Source of the DNA: Hyparrhenia diplandra
Lineage: Eukaryota > Streptophyta > Magnoliopsida > Poales > Poaceae
Length of the DNA: 64,000 bases
NCBI GenBank assembly: GCA_015847255.1
Contig: JADLZK010007649.1
Span: 682,001 to 746,000, forward strand
Direction: 5' to 3'
Shown here: one piece after another, positions 1-9,880 of the stretch
How the letters are laid out: each line of letters opens with the position of its first letter
Position numbering within the stretch: position 1 is the stretch's first letter
Translations under genes and position numbers: made by a program
The notes under the pieces: generated by a model
What the model was told of the DNA's origin: nothing
The model's database searches: none
What the model saw: the letters and a program-made list of their open reading frames with translations, nothing else

Positions 1-575
1 ACGACCGAAGCGGCGAGGGGTTCTCCTAGAGAACAACGTACTTTGGCGACGACCTCAGCCTTTAGTGCCGATCTCCAACACGCCTGAGCGGGAGCGGCGT
101 TGGAAATGAAAGGCGGCGCCCTGAGCAGGGCGAGATCTGTTGAAGTGGCCGCGACAACGCTGGTCGCGACGACGCTGGCGGGAGGAGCGCCCGCACGGCC
201 TGCTCCTTGGAGGGCTTATCGAGGGAGCTCTTGTGAGGGCCGCTGATTTCCTTAGAGGGCAGCGATCGGGAGAGACCGAGGGGCGGGCGGTTCCTTCCGG
301 GAGCAGGGCGTTGTTTTTGACGGAGAGGAGGAGTGCAGCAGGGCGGTGTTTGCACGCGAGGGAGCGGCTTCAACGCTGGCGAGGCTCGGCAGGCGGTCGC
401 GACGTCGTGAAGGCTTCAACGCTTGGTGAAGCTAGAAGTTTTGAACTATAGGATAGATTTCTTCTCAGTCCATGTAAGCGACCGTTCATTAGCTCCTATT
501 TGTGGGTCCTTTTTTTTAAAAACAAAAGGGCAAGCTTTATTAATGACCTAATAACAATGTTTTATATCATTCGAT
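1..575. other. No recognisable gene
   Basis: The first 430 bases are GC-rich and the rest is AT-rich. Short open frames exist on both strands, but they overlap each other and show no family motif. I see no splice-framed coding stretch. This may be the tail of a repeat that begins outside the window. Confidence 0.5.
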
Positions 576-589
576 AAAGCTTGGAAAAT

Positions 590-1235
590 AAGGACGAGGC
601 TAATGCCCGCACGGCATGCATCAGCCTGGGCATTCCGTTTTAAACTGACAGTTCGCGGTTTATTCGGTTTTCTAAAACTTTGGTTTTTCGGGAAATGAGA
701 ACGTTCGGGTTTGCTAAAAAACGTAAACCGACGATTTGGATTCGGTTTTTAGGTCGATTTTTGGTTTAAACCAAATAAACCGATAAAATAGCAGATCAAG
801 GATTCGAGTACAAATCAATGAGAAATATTTGCACAGATGCACAAATTGAAAGCACAGGTAGAAGGATCCGAAATAATCAACTAACAAGCAGCAAAGCGGG
901 GATCTGGATCCACGGCTTCACTCCTTCGTCGGCTTAGGGTTTAGGGTTTAGGGTTTATCCGGTTGTGGGTTGTGAGGCCAAGTGGGCTGGTGGGCTGTGA
1001 GGCCAACATATGCGTGCGATATCTCCAGATGCTAGGAAGCAACAATTCAGTTACTCGGTTGTTCGGTTGGGTTTTTCATAGGAACCGAACATCGGCCGAA
1101 ATACCGAAGTCCCCCAAATCTGAAACCGAACGAAAAACCGAAAAACCAACATTTCGGTTCGGTTTTGGTTCGGTTTAGTTCGGTGTTCGGTGCCCAGGCT
1201 GAGGTATGCATTAGTCTTGTGGCACGCATGCCTAA
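590..1235. repeat. Inverted-repeat, CGGTT-rich MITE-like element
   Basis: The left end (about 594-645) holds AGCCTGGGCA next to a GCATGCATC-like run. The right end (about 1190-1235) holds the reverse complement, TGCCCAGGCT, followed by GGTATGCATTAG. Just inside both ends lie dense CGGTT/AACCG motifs (640-790 on one side, 1045-1185 on the other), giving a fold-back structure of about 640 bp. I see no transposase. Most likely a non-autonomous DNA transposon; the superfamily is not decided because no clear target duplication was found. Confidence 0.45.
934..957 (+). repeat. Interstitial plant telomere-type repeat
   Basis: Three consecutive TTTAGGG units sit inside the CGGTT-rich inverted-repeat element. 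With so few copies this is a short interstitial motif rather than a telomere. Confidence 0.85.
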
Positions 1236-1524
1236 AAAATAGAAAAGTACTCATAAACTCCACTTTTGTTCCTATGTCCGATGAGACAAGCAAGCGGCGC
1301 GCAGGAAGAAGCGGTGTGTAGCGTGTGTGCGAAGCACATTTCCTGGGCAAAACGGAAACAGTAGTAACCGGGCGTCCGGACGGTGTCTTTTGTCCGGACG
1401 CGGGAGCAGCCCACCGGCCCACCAGAAAAAACAAAACTAATCCTAACAACTAGACGCTTCGATGGCTGGAGATATTTTCTCTCGCTCCGTCTCTCACTCG
1501 CAGCAGAGTTCCGCCTATCGTGCG

Positions 1525-1960
1525 CCGTACCCGCTCGCACGTCGGGGTCTGGCTGCTCGCCGGTGCCACTGGCTGCCTGGCTGGACCCGCCCAACCAGCC
1601 TACCCGCCGGACTGCTCACCGACGCCCCCTCCCGAGCACAGCTCGCCAGCGCTGTCCCCTCCCAATCCGCTCGTCGGCGCCGCCCCTGCCCGGGCTGCTC
1701 GCCGGTGCCCCTCCCGATCCGCCTGAGCTGCTCGCCGACGGCCCTTCCTGAGTAGCTTGCTGGCGCTCTGCTCACCTGAGCCGCTCATCGGCGCCGCGCC
1801 CTGTCCGGGCTGCTCGTCGGTGCCCCTTCCGATCCGCTCGCCGGCCCCGCCCTCACCTGAGCCACTTGCCAGCGCCGATCGAGCCGCTCGGCCGCGCCTC
1901 CTGTCGTGGTTGTGCTCCATCCACTTCGCGTCATCAGCAGGAAGGGGAGCCTGTGCCACC
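1525..1960. repeat. GC-rich degenerate tandem repeat
   Basis: Variants of GCTCGCCGGTGCC and CCGATCCGCTCG recur every 50 to 80 bases, giving overlapping proline/arginine-rich open frames on both strands. The frames are by-products of composition and repetition, so I do not call a gene. Confidence 0.5.
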
Positions 1961-2650
1961 TGAGCCACTTCGCGTTCTCTCTGTAACAACCATGAGTTGA
2001 ATCCCCAAACAAACATTGTAATTGGAACTATCCCAAATAGATGGTCTGCTATGTGCCTCATGTTTCATTACGCTGTTCTGCTATGTTTCAGCATGATATG
2101 CCTAGTGTTTCAAACTGACATGTGTACTTCTACCTTTCACACTGCGGGGGGAAAGCAACTTTTATGTTCATTAATATTACTGATCATGTTTCGGTATGCT
2201 GCCCTACGTTGTTTCACCATGATATGTCTAGTGTTTCAAACTAATATAGCCATGTTTCATTTTTTTTTTCTAAATGTGATTTAATTATTGTAAAACCAAG
2301 CATTTGACCAAGAAATTTTAGCACGTGTATGTTTGAGACTTATTCGCAGCAATGTATGTTTTAAATGCTTCCACATCTTCCTTGTAGATTCTTTTCATCA
2401 CCTGAAACACATACATATGCAACAACTTGTGTTGTCACATGATACCCAGAATTTTCTGTTTCAGCTCTGTCTTTCTCATGTTTCAATTATTTTGTTACAT
2501 TTGTTTCAGTGATGGAAAAGTACATGTTTCAGCTTATCCAATTGTTTGTTCCAGTTTTCGATCTTAAATGTTTCAAGTAATTTCCATCTTATTTCTTATG
2601 ATTTTACATGCTTTTTAATCAACCATTTTGCACTGGCATTAGTGCTCTAT

Positions 2651-2943
2651 TGTCAGGACCCCAGAGAAGACCATCGTGTGATGAAGACGCCTTCTTCGTT
2701 TACGCCGCTATGTATTGCAGCTACGATTAGCATTAGCGTTCTATTGTACCTATGACATGTGGGGCCTGGGCCAACACAAGTATAAGACCCCAGACGCCGC
2801 CCCGGCAAACTTATGTTTTTGAAGTTATATGAAATCGAAGCGAAGCCGAGGAGAGATTCCTCCGCCGTTCTTCGCCGTCCGAGATCCACGCTCGTCTACC
2901 TCCACGCCCCGGCGGTGATCGCCGGCGGCCAAGGGGCCCGACA
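2651..2943 (+). repeat. 5' LTR of the Reina-like element
   Basis: Starts TGTCAGGACC and ends GGGGCCCGACA. It aligns along its length with 8268-8546. Differences are mostly small GC losses, for example a shorter run in the downstream copy near the GAAGCGAAGCC segment. Confidence 0.92.
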
Positions 2944-2945
2944 GG

Positions 2946-2958
2946 TGGTATCGAGACC
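2946..2958 (+). other. Primer-binding site
   Basis: TGGTATCGAGACC lies two bases after the 5' LTR. It closely resembles the initiator methionine tRNA site (TGGTATCAGAGCC) used by many plant LTR elements, with small differences in the centre. Confidence 0.7.
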
Positions 2959-3739
2959 GTCTTTCCCTTGGCGGTGGCGGCGGGTTCTCCGACCTACTTC
3001 CTCGCCGATTATCCGTGGTGGCGGCGGCAGCTACATCAAGCTCGTCGGCCGTTCGCCCGGAGTCCTCGTGCTACCATCCACCATCGATGCAGTTCCCATC
3101 CACTATCGCGGTGTCCATACTCCATCGATTTCGTGGATTGCCCGGTTGTCTAGGTCACGCGATTTAGGTGTTCGACATTTTTCCCCCAACCAAGTTCGAC
3201 ATTGTGTTTTTTTTTTTCCCCCAATTGATTGAATCCAAACGGCTCAGGTAGGGTTCACTCTAGCAGAATTGTGGTGCGAGTAATCCGCCAGGGACCAGCT
3301 AGAGATACCGTAAATCCGCCCAACGGATCCCGATCTGGAAACACTTGTACGTCCCTTAGTTGGGTCTCACATCATTTTTTTTTTTTCCTCTAAACTTTGC
3401 CGAAGTTGCATAGCCGACAAGGGTTACAAGGCCCCTCGCCCTTGTGTAAAATCTCCTAAGTCGTGGATTGTGCAAGTCGATGCGGTGGCGAAGGAGGAAG
3501 TTGTTCACTCACGAGGGTTTTGAACATTGTTTCGTGTAAAATTCGGAGTAGTGCCACAACTTCAGCGTAAGTCCGCGAACGGTGTATAGTAAGCTTAAGG
3601 GGAGGTTCGGACCAAACCGATTGCTACACCAATCTGTCATCACGGCTCCATCAAAACCACCAAAGCCATCTCCACAGACCCAATTTGTCCTTGACACCAT
3701 GTCTCCGGACCGATGATGAAAAGGCCGGTATGAGCACAT

Positions 3740-4790
3740 TTTGGAGCAATTTGACTGCGTTGTTGGTCAAGTCGGTGGCATCGGCTTAGTGCGGCAAGAA
3801 GAGATGAAAAAGGAGCTTAAGGCTCTTGCGAGAAAATCAAGTACATTGCGGTGTCGTTCAAGCTAATGGCCAAGCGTGGCAAAGATTAACACCGCAAATG
3901 GTTTGAACGAAATTTGGTCATTCTACATCTTCGGAAAGTGCTTCAACCATTTCGGAGAATCGAACCACCATTTGAAAACAATTTTGCAGGCAAAGGTCCT
4001 ATGAATAGAGGTGAGCCTAGCGGGGCGGCCTAGAAGGCCCGGACATCATCACCACTCGTAAACACTATCTCATCATGCATTGCCAAAGATTTACTTTCCA
4101 AAATTTGATGGAGACGGCCCAAAAATCTGGTTGGACAATTGTGTCACCTACTTTGCAATGTATGGCATCAATGAAGCATTGAAGGTGCAAGCCGCTACTA
4201 TGCATCCGGAGGGAAATGCAAGCAATGTGGTGGCAAGCATATAAGCGAGAACCATCTTTGTACCAACATGGAAACATTTTTGTGAGGTGATCCATAGCAA
4301 ATTTGGAGAAGATGACTTGAGAATTCTATTCAGAGATCCTTGAACTAAAGCAAACAGAGTCGTGGAGGATTACACTACAGACTTTCCAAGCTCGCAATAC
4401 AATATCACCATGCACAACTGTCATTATGATGATTTGTTCTTTGCCACAAGATTTGTTCAAGGACTCAAAGAGGAGATTAGAACTGCGCAGTGGAGCCACA
4501 TGTACCACTCTTGGAGAGAGCGGCAGTTATTGCTAAAATACAAGAAAGAACTCGGACAGGAACAAATCAAAGCAAACCGGACATCCGCCATTCGGATATC
4601 GGCCCCTAAGTTGGAAGGACAGCCACCACAAACAAACCGGCACCAACCAATTCTTCGAGATTGCGGCAACCGGAGATTCTGAAGAGCTAACAACCTTTGT
4701 TTTTCTGTGGTGAGAAATATGAGCCTGGACATAATGATGTATGCTCTAAGAAACGAAAGCACAAGCCCATGCAATGGTCATCAATGATTT
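3740..4790 (+). pseudogene. Ty3/gypsy gag, frameshifted remnant
   Basis: Gag packages element RNA. The frame around 4075-4245 reads FPKFDGDGPKIW followed by a YF motif, the typical start of the chromovirus gag core. The frame around 4250-4510 continues with FVPTWKHFCEVIHSKFGEDD and a region ending near VQGLKEEIRTA. A zinc-knuckle-like stretch (C, then GH, then C) follows at about 4700-4745. These pieces lie in different frames separated by stops, so the gene is dead. It sits directly upstream of the protease remnant in the order expected for a fused gag-pol. Confidence 0.8.
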
Positions 4791-4924
4791 AGGGACCGAC
4801 AAAGAAGAAATTATCGAGGACCAATTAAATCGATGGCAATTCAAGAGGTGTTGCGGGGAAGAGGAATGTCGCCTATCGGTTCATGCTATTTCAAAGACGT
4901 AAAACTACAAATGCATTGCAATTG

Positions 4925-5407
4925 AAGGCCGAGTGAAGGATCAGGTCATGTTAATCCCGATAGATTCGGGTAGTTCACGCAGTTTTGTCGGTCGGCACTT
5001 TGTTGATGTGGCCCACCGCCTGAGAACCAATCACACCCGGAAGGTAAAAGCGGCCGATGATCATTGGTTAACTACTTCGGCTAAGGTGAACCAACCCGGT
5101 GGTATATTCAAGGACACACTCGACTCTTGACATGTTAGTCCTAGATATGGCTCCTTTTGATGCAATATTGGGTTATGATTGGTTAAAGCCGCATAATCCC
5201 ATGACATTTGATTGGGACAAAAGGACTATCCAATTTGTCAATTTGGGTAAACAAATCACTTTCTGTGGAGTCATTCCTCGGGGGTTAACCGCAAAACCCA
5301 TATCAGCAAATAAGCTATTTAAATCTGCCAAGGGCAATGATACTTGGGCATTTGCAATTGCCACTAGTCACACAATACGACATCCCATGCTGCACTTCAG
5401 TTCATAG
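4925..5407 (+). pseudogene. Retroviral-type aspartic protease remnant of pol
   Basis: The protease cleaves the polyprotein. The active-site motif reads IDSGSSRSFV at about 4960-4990, close to the usual D-[ST]-G-[AS]-[ST] signature. The downstream part, with DMAPFDAILGYDWL at about 5150-5185, is the conserved second half. The two halves are in different frames, joined at about 5100-5130, which shows a frameshift. Confidence 0.82.
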
Positions 5408-5639
5408 CGTCGTGATCCGGACATTCACAAGGTCCTAGAAGCCTACAAGTAACATTTTCCAAGACACCACAACACTTTGCCACCACCCGGGACCTATGAT
5501 CATGCCATACCTCTCGATTCCGTGCTCCATACCAAGTAAATGCTAGACCTTATCACTACTCTCCTCATCCGAAAAGCGAAATAGAAAATCAAGTGAGACA
5601 GGTTGTTGCGGTCGGGGGCTTATAACACATAGTCACAAA

Positions 5640-6780
5640 TCCATTTGCTAGTAGTCGTTCTACTTGTCAAAAAGAAAGATGGAACTTGGCGTTTCGTTGT
5701 GGACTACAGGAAGCTAAATGATCTCACAATTAAAAATAGGTTTCCTCTACCTATCATTGATGAGATCTTGGATGAACTGGCCGGGTTCTAGGTTTTTCAC
5801 CAAATTGGATATGAAAGCAAGGCTATCATCGGATCGTCGAATGCTTCCCGAGGATGAGTTTAAAACAGCATTTAAGACCCATGAAGGCCACTACCAATTC
5901 AAGGTAATGCCCTTTGGGCTCACAAATGCCCCCGCAACTTTCCGGTGTTTGATGAATCAAATTGCGCAACCCTATTTGAGGAAGTTTGCTCTAGTATTTT
6001 CGGATGATATTTTGATATCTGATAAGTCCTTAGAAGAACACCGCACTCATCCGAAGTTGATCTTGCAAAAGTTAAATGACCATCGACTCTATTTGAAAAA
6101 GTCCAAGTGCTCATTTGCCTTACGTAATTAGAATACTTGGGGCACATTATATCCGATAAAGGGGTAGCCACCGATCCCGGTAAGATTGCAAAGCAATGGT
6201 CCAATATCCAAAGGCCCACCACTTTTTCTGAGTTGAGAGCATTTTTAGGCCTCACTTTGGGTACTACTGAAAAATTTGTCAAAGGCTATGGGATCCTAGC
6301 TAAACCACTCACCAATATCCTCGGATCAGGCAGTTTCAATGGACATCTAAGGCTCAACTAGCTTTTGAGCGGCTTAAAGGGAGCCATGGTCTCTACGATA
6401 CTAGCTCTACCAGATTTCAATGCCCCATTCACGGTTGAAACAGATGCATGTGGGGAAGGGATAGGTGCGTTTTGATGCGAGAATGCCCAACCAATTGCAT
6501 TTCTAAGCAAAGCCCTTGGGGACAAACATAAGCATCTATCTATATATGAGAAGGAATTTCTAGCATTGATCATGGGTGGAAAGATGGAAGCCATACCTCG
6601 AGACAGAATTCATTATACTCACGTGATCACAAGTCCTCTCTTATTTGGTGAGCAAAATCTTCACTTTAAATGTAAAAGAAAGCTATGACAAGGTTAATGG
6701 GTCTTCAATTTAAGATAGTATATAGAAAGGGAAAGGAAAATTTGGTGGCAGATGCCCTGTCCAGAGTTCCACATCTGAAC
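5640..6780 (+). pseudogene. Reverse transcriptase and RNase H remnant of pol
   Basis: RT copies the element RNA and RNase H removes the template. Conserved RT pieces are KKDGTWRFVVDYRKLN (about 5670-5715), FPLPIIDEILDEL (about 5740-5780), FKTHEGHYQFKVMPFGLTNA (about 5875-5930) and the catalytic pair in a VFSDDIL context (about 5995-6015), where the residue before the two aspartates is serine. RNase H shows an ETDACGEGIGA stretch near 6435-6470. Connection-domain pieces around 6690-6765 include YRKGKENLVADALSR. Stops at about 5790, 6130 and 6360 and frame changes make it non-functional. Confidence 0.85.
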
Positions 6781-6920
6781 AATTTGCAGGCTGTTTCTAT
6801 GATTAAGCATGACTGGGTACAGGAGGTGCTCAACTCTTACACCACTGACCCAAGAGCTCAAACACTACTCACACAGCTGGCTCTCCATAGCCCCAATGAA
6901 GCCGGATACGGCACTGGATA

Positions 6921-8247
6921 ATGGCCTCATGGTACAAATCAAAACTATGGGTGGGTAACAAGTGCGCTATTCAGACAAAGCTTCTAGCCACATTTCACTC
7001 TAGTGCCCTGGGTGGACATTCTGGTGTCAAGGTAACTTACCAGCGCCTCAAGAATCATTTCCATTGGAAAGGAATGAAACAAGCAGTGGCAGAATTTATC
7101 AAGCAATGCTTAGTGTGTCAACAAGCCAAGCACCGAACACCGCTCCGGTTTGGATTATTACAACCACCGCCCACCCCGAAGCAAAGTGTGGAGTGACATT
7201 ACTATGGATTTTGTGGAAGGCCTTCCCAAATCTCAAGGGTATAGTGTCATTATGGTGGTGGTTGACAGTTAACAAAGTATGCTCATTTCCTTCCACTCAA
7301 ACACCCATATTCGGCAAAGATCGTGGCTCGGTTGTTCTTAGATCATATTGTCAAACCGCATGGCTTTCCAAAAACAATGCTCGGTGATAGAGATCCCATA
7401 TTTCTGAGCAATTTCTGGCAAGATCTGTTCACCATGTACAAGGTCCAAGCTGAAAGCGCTGCTTCGACTTATCATCCTGAGACAGATGGCCAAACTGAAC
7501 GTGTCAATCAGTGCATGGAGATGTATCTCCGTTGTGCAGTCCAGGAAGCACCCAGCACTTGGTTCAAGTGGTTGTCATTGGCAGAACTTTGGTACAATTC
7601 GAGCTACCATACATCCATTGGTTGCTCACCCTTCAAGGCCTTGTATGGAGTGGAAGCCAATCTGGGAGTGTCCATTCCTCCTACATCATCTACATCACGC
7701 ATACCATCGAGTGATTGAGGGACGTGGAATTGCATCTCCAATCTGTGAAGCAACACTTATCTCAGACTCGCAATAGAATCAAGATCATGGCTGACAGACA
7801 CCGGACTGATGTTCAGTTCCAAGTTGGTGACAAAGTACTGCTGAAACTCCAACCCTACACTTTCGGTCATCTGTCGCCAATCGCCCATATCCTAAACTCT
7901 CATATAAGTACTTTGGTCCTTATACAGTGCTGGAAAGGGTTGGCCATGTAGCATACAAGTTGGAACTACCCCCAGACAGTAAGATTCACAATGTCTTTCA
8001 TGTGTCACAGCTTAAATCTTTTGTCCCAGATTACACTCCAGTATACTCGACACTGCCCACTGTCTCTGACCTGGAAGCATCACAAGCAAAACCGGAGAGC
8101 ATCCACCGACCGCCTGGTAAAGCGAGGAAACAAAGCCATTCCTCGGTACTCATCAAGTGGGACTGCACGCCAAGTACATCGGCGGCGTGGGAGGACTACA
8201 ATGTGCTACGCGGCGCTACGGAGAGGCACACAGCGGGGACAGCGTAA
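6921..8247 (+). pseudogene. Integrase with chromodomain-like tail, remnant of pol
   Basis: Integrase inserts the cDNA. The zinc-binding HHCC region lies at about 6980-7130 (HSGVKVTYQRL, then C-L-V-C-Q-Q). The catalytic core pieces are a DFVEGLP motif (about 7200-7225) and the segment reading IVKPHGFPKTMLGDRDPIF to TDGQTERVNQ (about 7345-7510), which keeps the second aspartate and the glutamate. The final frame (7927-8247) has the FHVSQLK motif and then a WxxxPxxxxxWED-type stretch (8155-8200), matching the chromodomain-like tail that targets chromoviruses to heterochromatin. Several frame changes break it. Confidence 0.85.
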
Positions 8248-8267
8248 AACTTCACCGAGGGAACCGC

Positions 8268-8546
8268 TGTCGGGACCCCGAGAAGACCATCGTGTGATGA
8301 AGACGCCTTCTTCGTTTCGCCGCTTATGTATTGCGGCTACGATTAGCGCGTTCTATTGTACCTATGACATGTGGGGCCTGGGCCAACACAAGTATAAGAC
8401 CACATGCGCCGTCGGCAAACTTATGTTTTTGAAGTTATATGAAATCGAGCGAGCCGAGGAGAGATTCCTCCGCCGTTCTTCGTCCGAGATCCACGCTCGT
8501 CTACCTCGCCCCCGGCGGTGATCGCTTGGCGCCAAGGGGCCCGACA
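8268..8546 (+). repeat. 3' LTR of the Reina-like element
   Basis: Starts TGTCGGGACC, ends GGGCCCGACA, and is followed by the target duplicate TCTAT. It is slightly shorter than the 5' copy because of small deletions in GC-rich positions. Confidence 0.92.
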
Positions 8547-8780
8547 TCTATTTCAATAACTTCAAATGGTATGTTTCAATTCTTACATAATATATGTTTC
8601 AACTTCTCCCATTTCTTGTTTCAACTGTCAAGTAATATGTTTCAAATAGTGCATTTATGTTGTCTTAGTTTCAAAGGATTCCAATTGCAACCACATTCAC
8701 ACTCTAGTGTTTCAATAGAGCCTATCCAGATGTAATGAGATAGCAAATCACTGCGTTTCATGCCCACATTTTAACATACA

Positions 8781-9880
8781 ACAATTAGGGTTAACACGGT
8801 TTGTTGAGATTAGGGTTAACACGGTTTTCCGAAGTTTAGGTTTCACACGATTTTTTGAGATTAGGGTTAATAACATGGTTTGCGAAAAATTAGGGTTAGT
8901 ATGATTTGTAGAGATTAGGGTTAATTGTTCTTTGAGATTAGGGTTAACGCGGTTTACTAAGATTAGGTTAACACAGTTTGTAGAGATTAGGGTTAACACG
9001 GCCAGAGAGATTAGGGTTAACACGGTTTTGCGAAGATTAGGGTTAGCTGTTTGTTAAGATTAGGGTTAACATGGTTTGCGTGAGATTAGGGTTAAAACGG
9101 TGTGGCGAGATTAGGGTTAAGCTGTTTCACGAGATTAGGGTCAACACGGTTTCTTTGAGATTAGGGTTAACTGTTTGCTAAGATTAGAGTTAACATAGTT
9201 TTGCGAGAGATTAGGGTTAACTTGTTTGTTGAGATTAGGGTCAAACGGTTTCTTGAGATTAGGGTTAATTGTTTGCTAAGATTAGGGTTAACACGGTTTT
9301 GCGAGATTAGGGCTCACACGATTTTGCAGAGTTTAGGGTTCACACTATTTGCTGACATTAGGGTTAATTGTTTCTTGAGATTAGTGTTAAAGGTTTCTTT
9401 GAGATTAGAGTTATTGTTTTTCAGCTTCTCCCATTATTTGTTTCAGTATTTGTAAAATTATGTTTCAAATATTACATTTATGTTGAGATTAGGGTTTAGG
9501 GCATCTGTTGAGATTAGTGTTCGGGGAGTTTGCCGAGATTAGAGTTCAGGTTGTCAAGCGAGATTAGGGTTCGTGGCATTTTTTGAGTATAGAGCATTCT
9601 TTGAGATTAGGGTTCGTGGCGTCTGTTGAGATTAAGGTTTAGGGAGTTTCTTTGAGATTAGGGTTGGTGTCTACAGAGATTAGAGTTCATGGCGTTTCCG
9701 AGATTATTATTTAGAGCGTTTGTTGAGATTATGGTACAGGGTGTCTACACCAGAGTAGGGTTCATGACGTTTCTTTGAGATTAGGGTTTTATGTCGATGC
9801 TTTGAAATTAGGGTTTAGGGCTACGCTATGATTAGTGTATATAGCATCTACTAAGATTAGGGTTCATGGCGTTTGCCGAG
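8781..9880 (+). repeat. GATTAGGGTTAACACGG minisatellite, about 40 units
   Basis: A head-to-tail array of units of roughly 20-27 bases, each containing GAGATTAGGGTT followed by a variable tail, often AACACGGTTT (first block) or CGTGGCGTTT-like (second block). The two blocks are split at about 9415-9485 by a TGTTTCA-rich segment that resembles 8590-8660. This suggests amplification of a larger unit. TTAGGGTT resembles the plant telomere motif, but the unit is longer and not telomeric. Open frames through the array are periodic by-products. Confidence 0.85.

Larger units (their letters stand above)
2651..8546 (+). mobile_element. Reina-like Ty3/gypsy chromovirus, complete but decayed
   Basis: Two LTRs (2651-2943 and 8268-8546) run TG to CA and flank a gag-pol region in the order gag, protease, RT, RNase H, integrase, chromodomain-like tail. 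A perfect 5 bp target duplication, TCTAT, lies at 2646-2650 and 8547-8551. A methionine-tRNA-type primer site follows the 5' LTR. The short LTRs (about 290 bp), total length of 5.9 kb and C-terminal chromodomain-like segment fit Reina-type chromoviruses. The reading frame is broken many times, so it cannot encode an intact polyprotein. It inserted into the TGTTTCA-rich element. Confidence 0.92.

Noticed and set aside
934..957. Telomere or telomere-fusion site
   Set aside because: Only three TTTAGGG units, inside a repeat; too short for a chromosome end or fusion scar.
9201..9455. 84-residue frame with repeated EIRVN motif
   Set aside because: A periodic reading of the minisatellite; unit length changes break the frame elsewhere.
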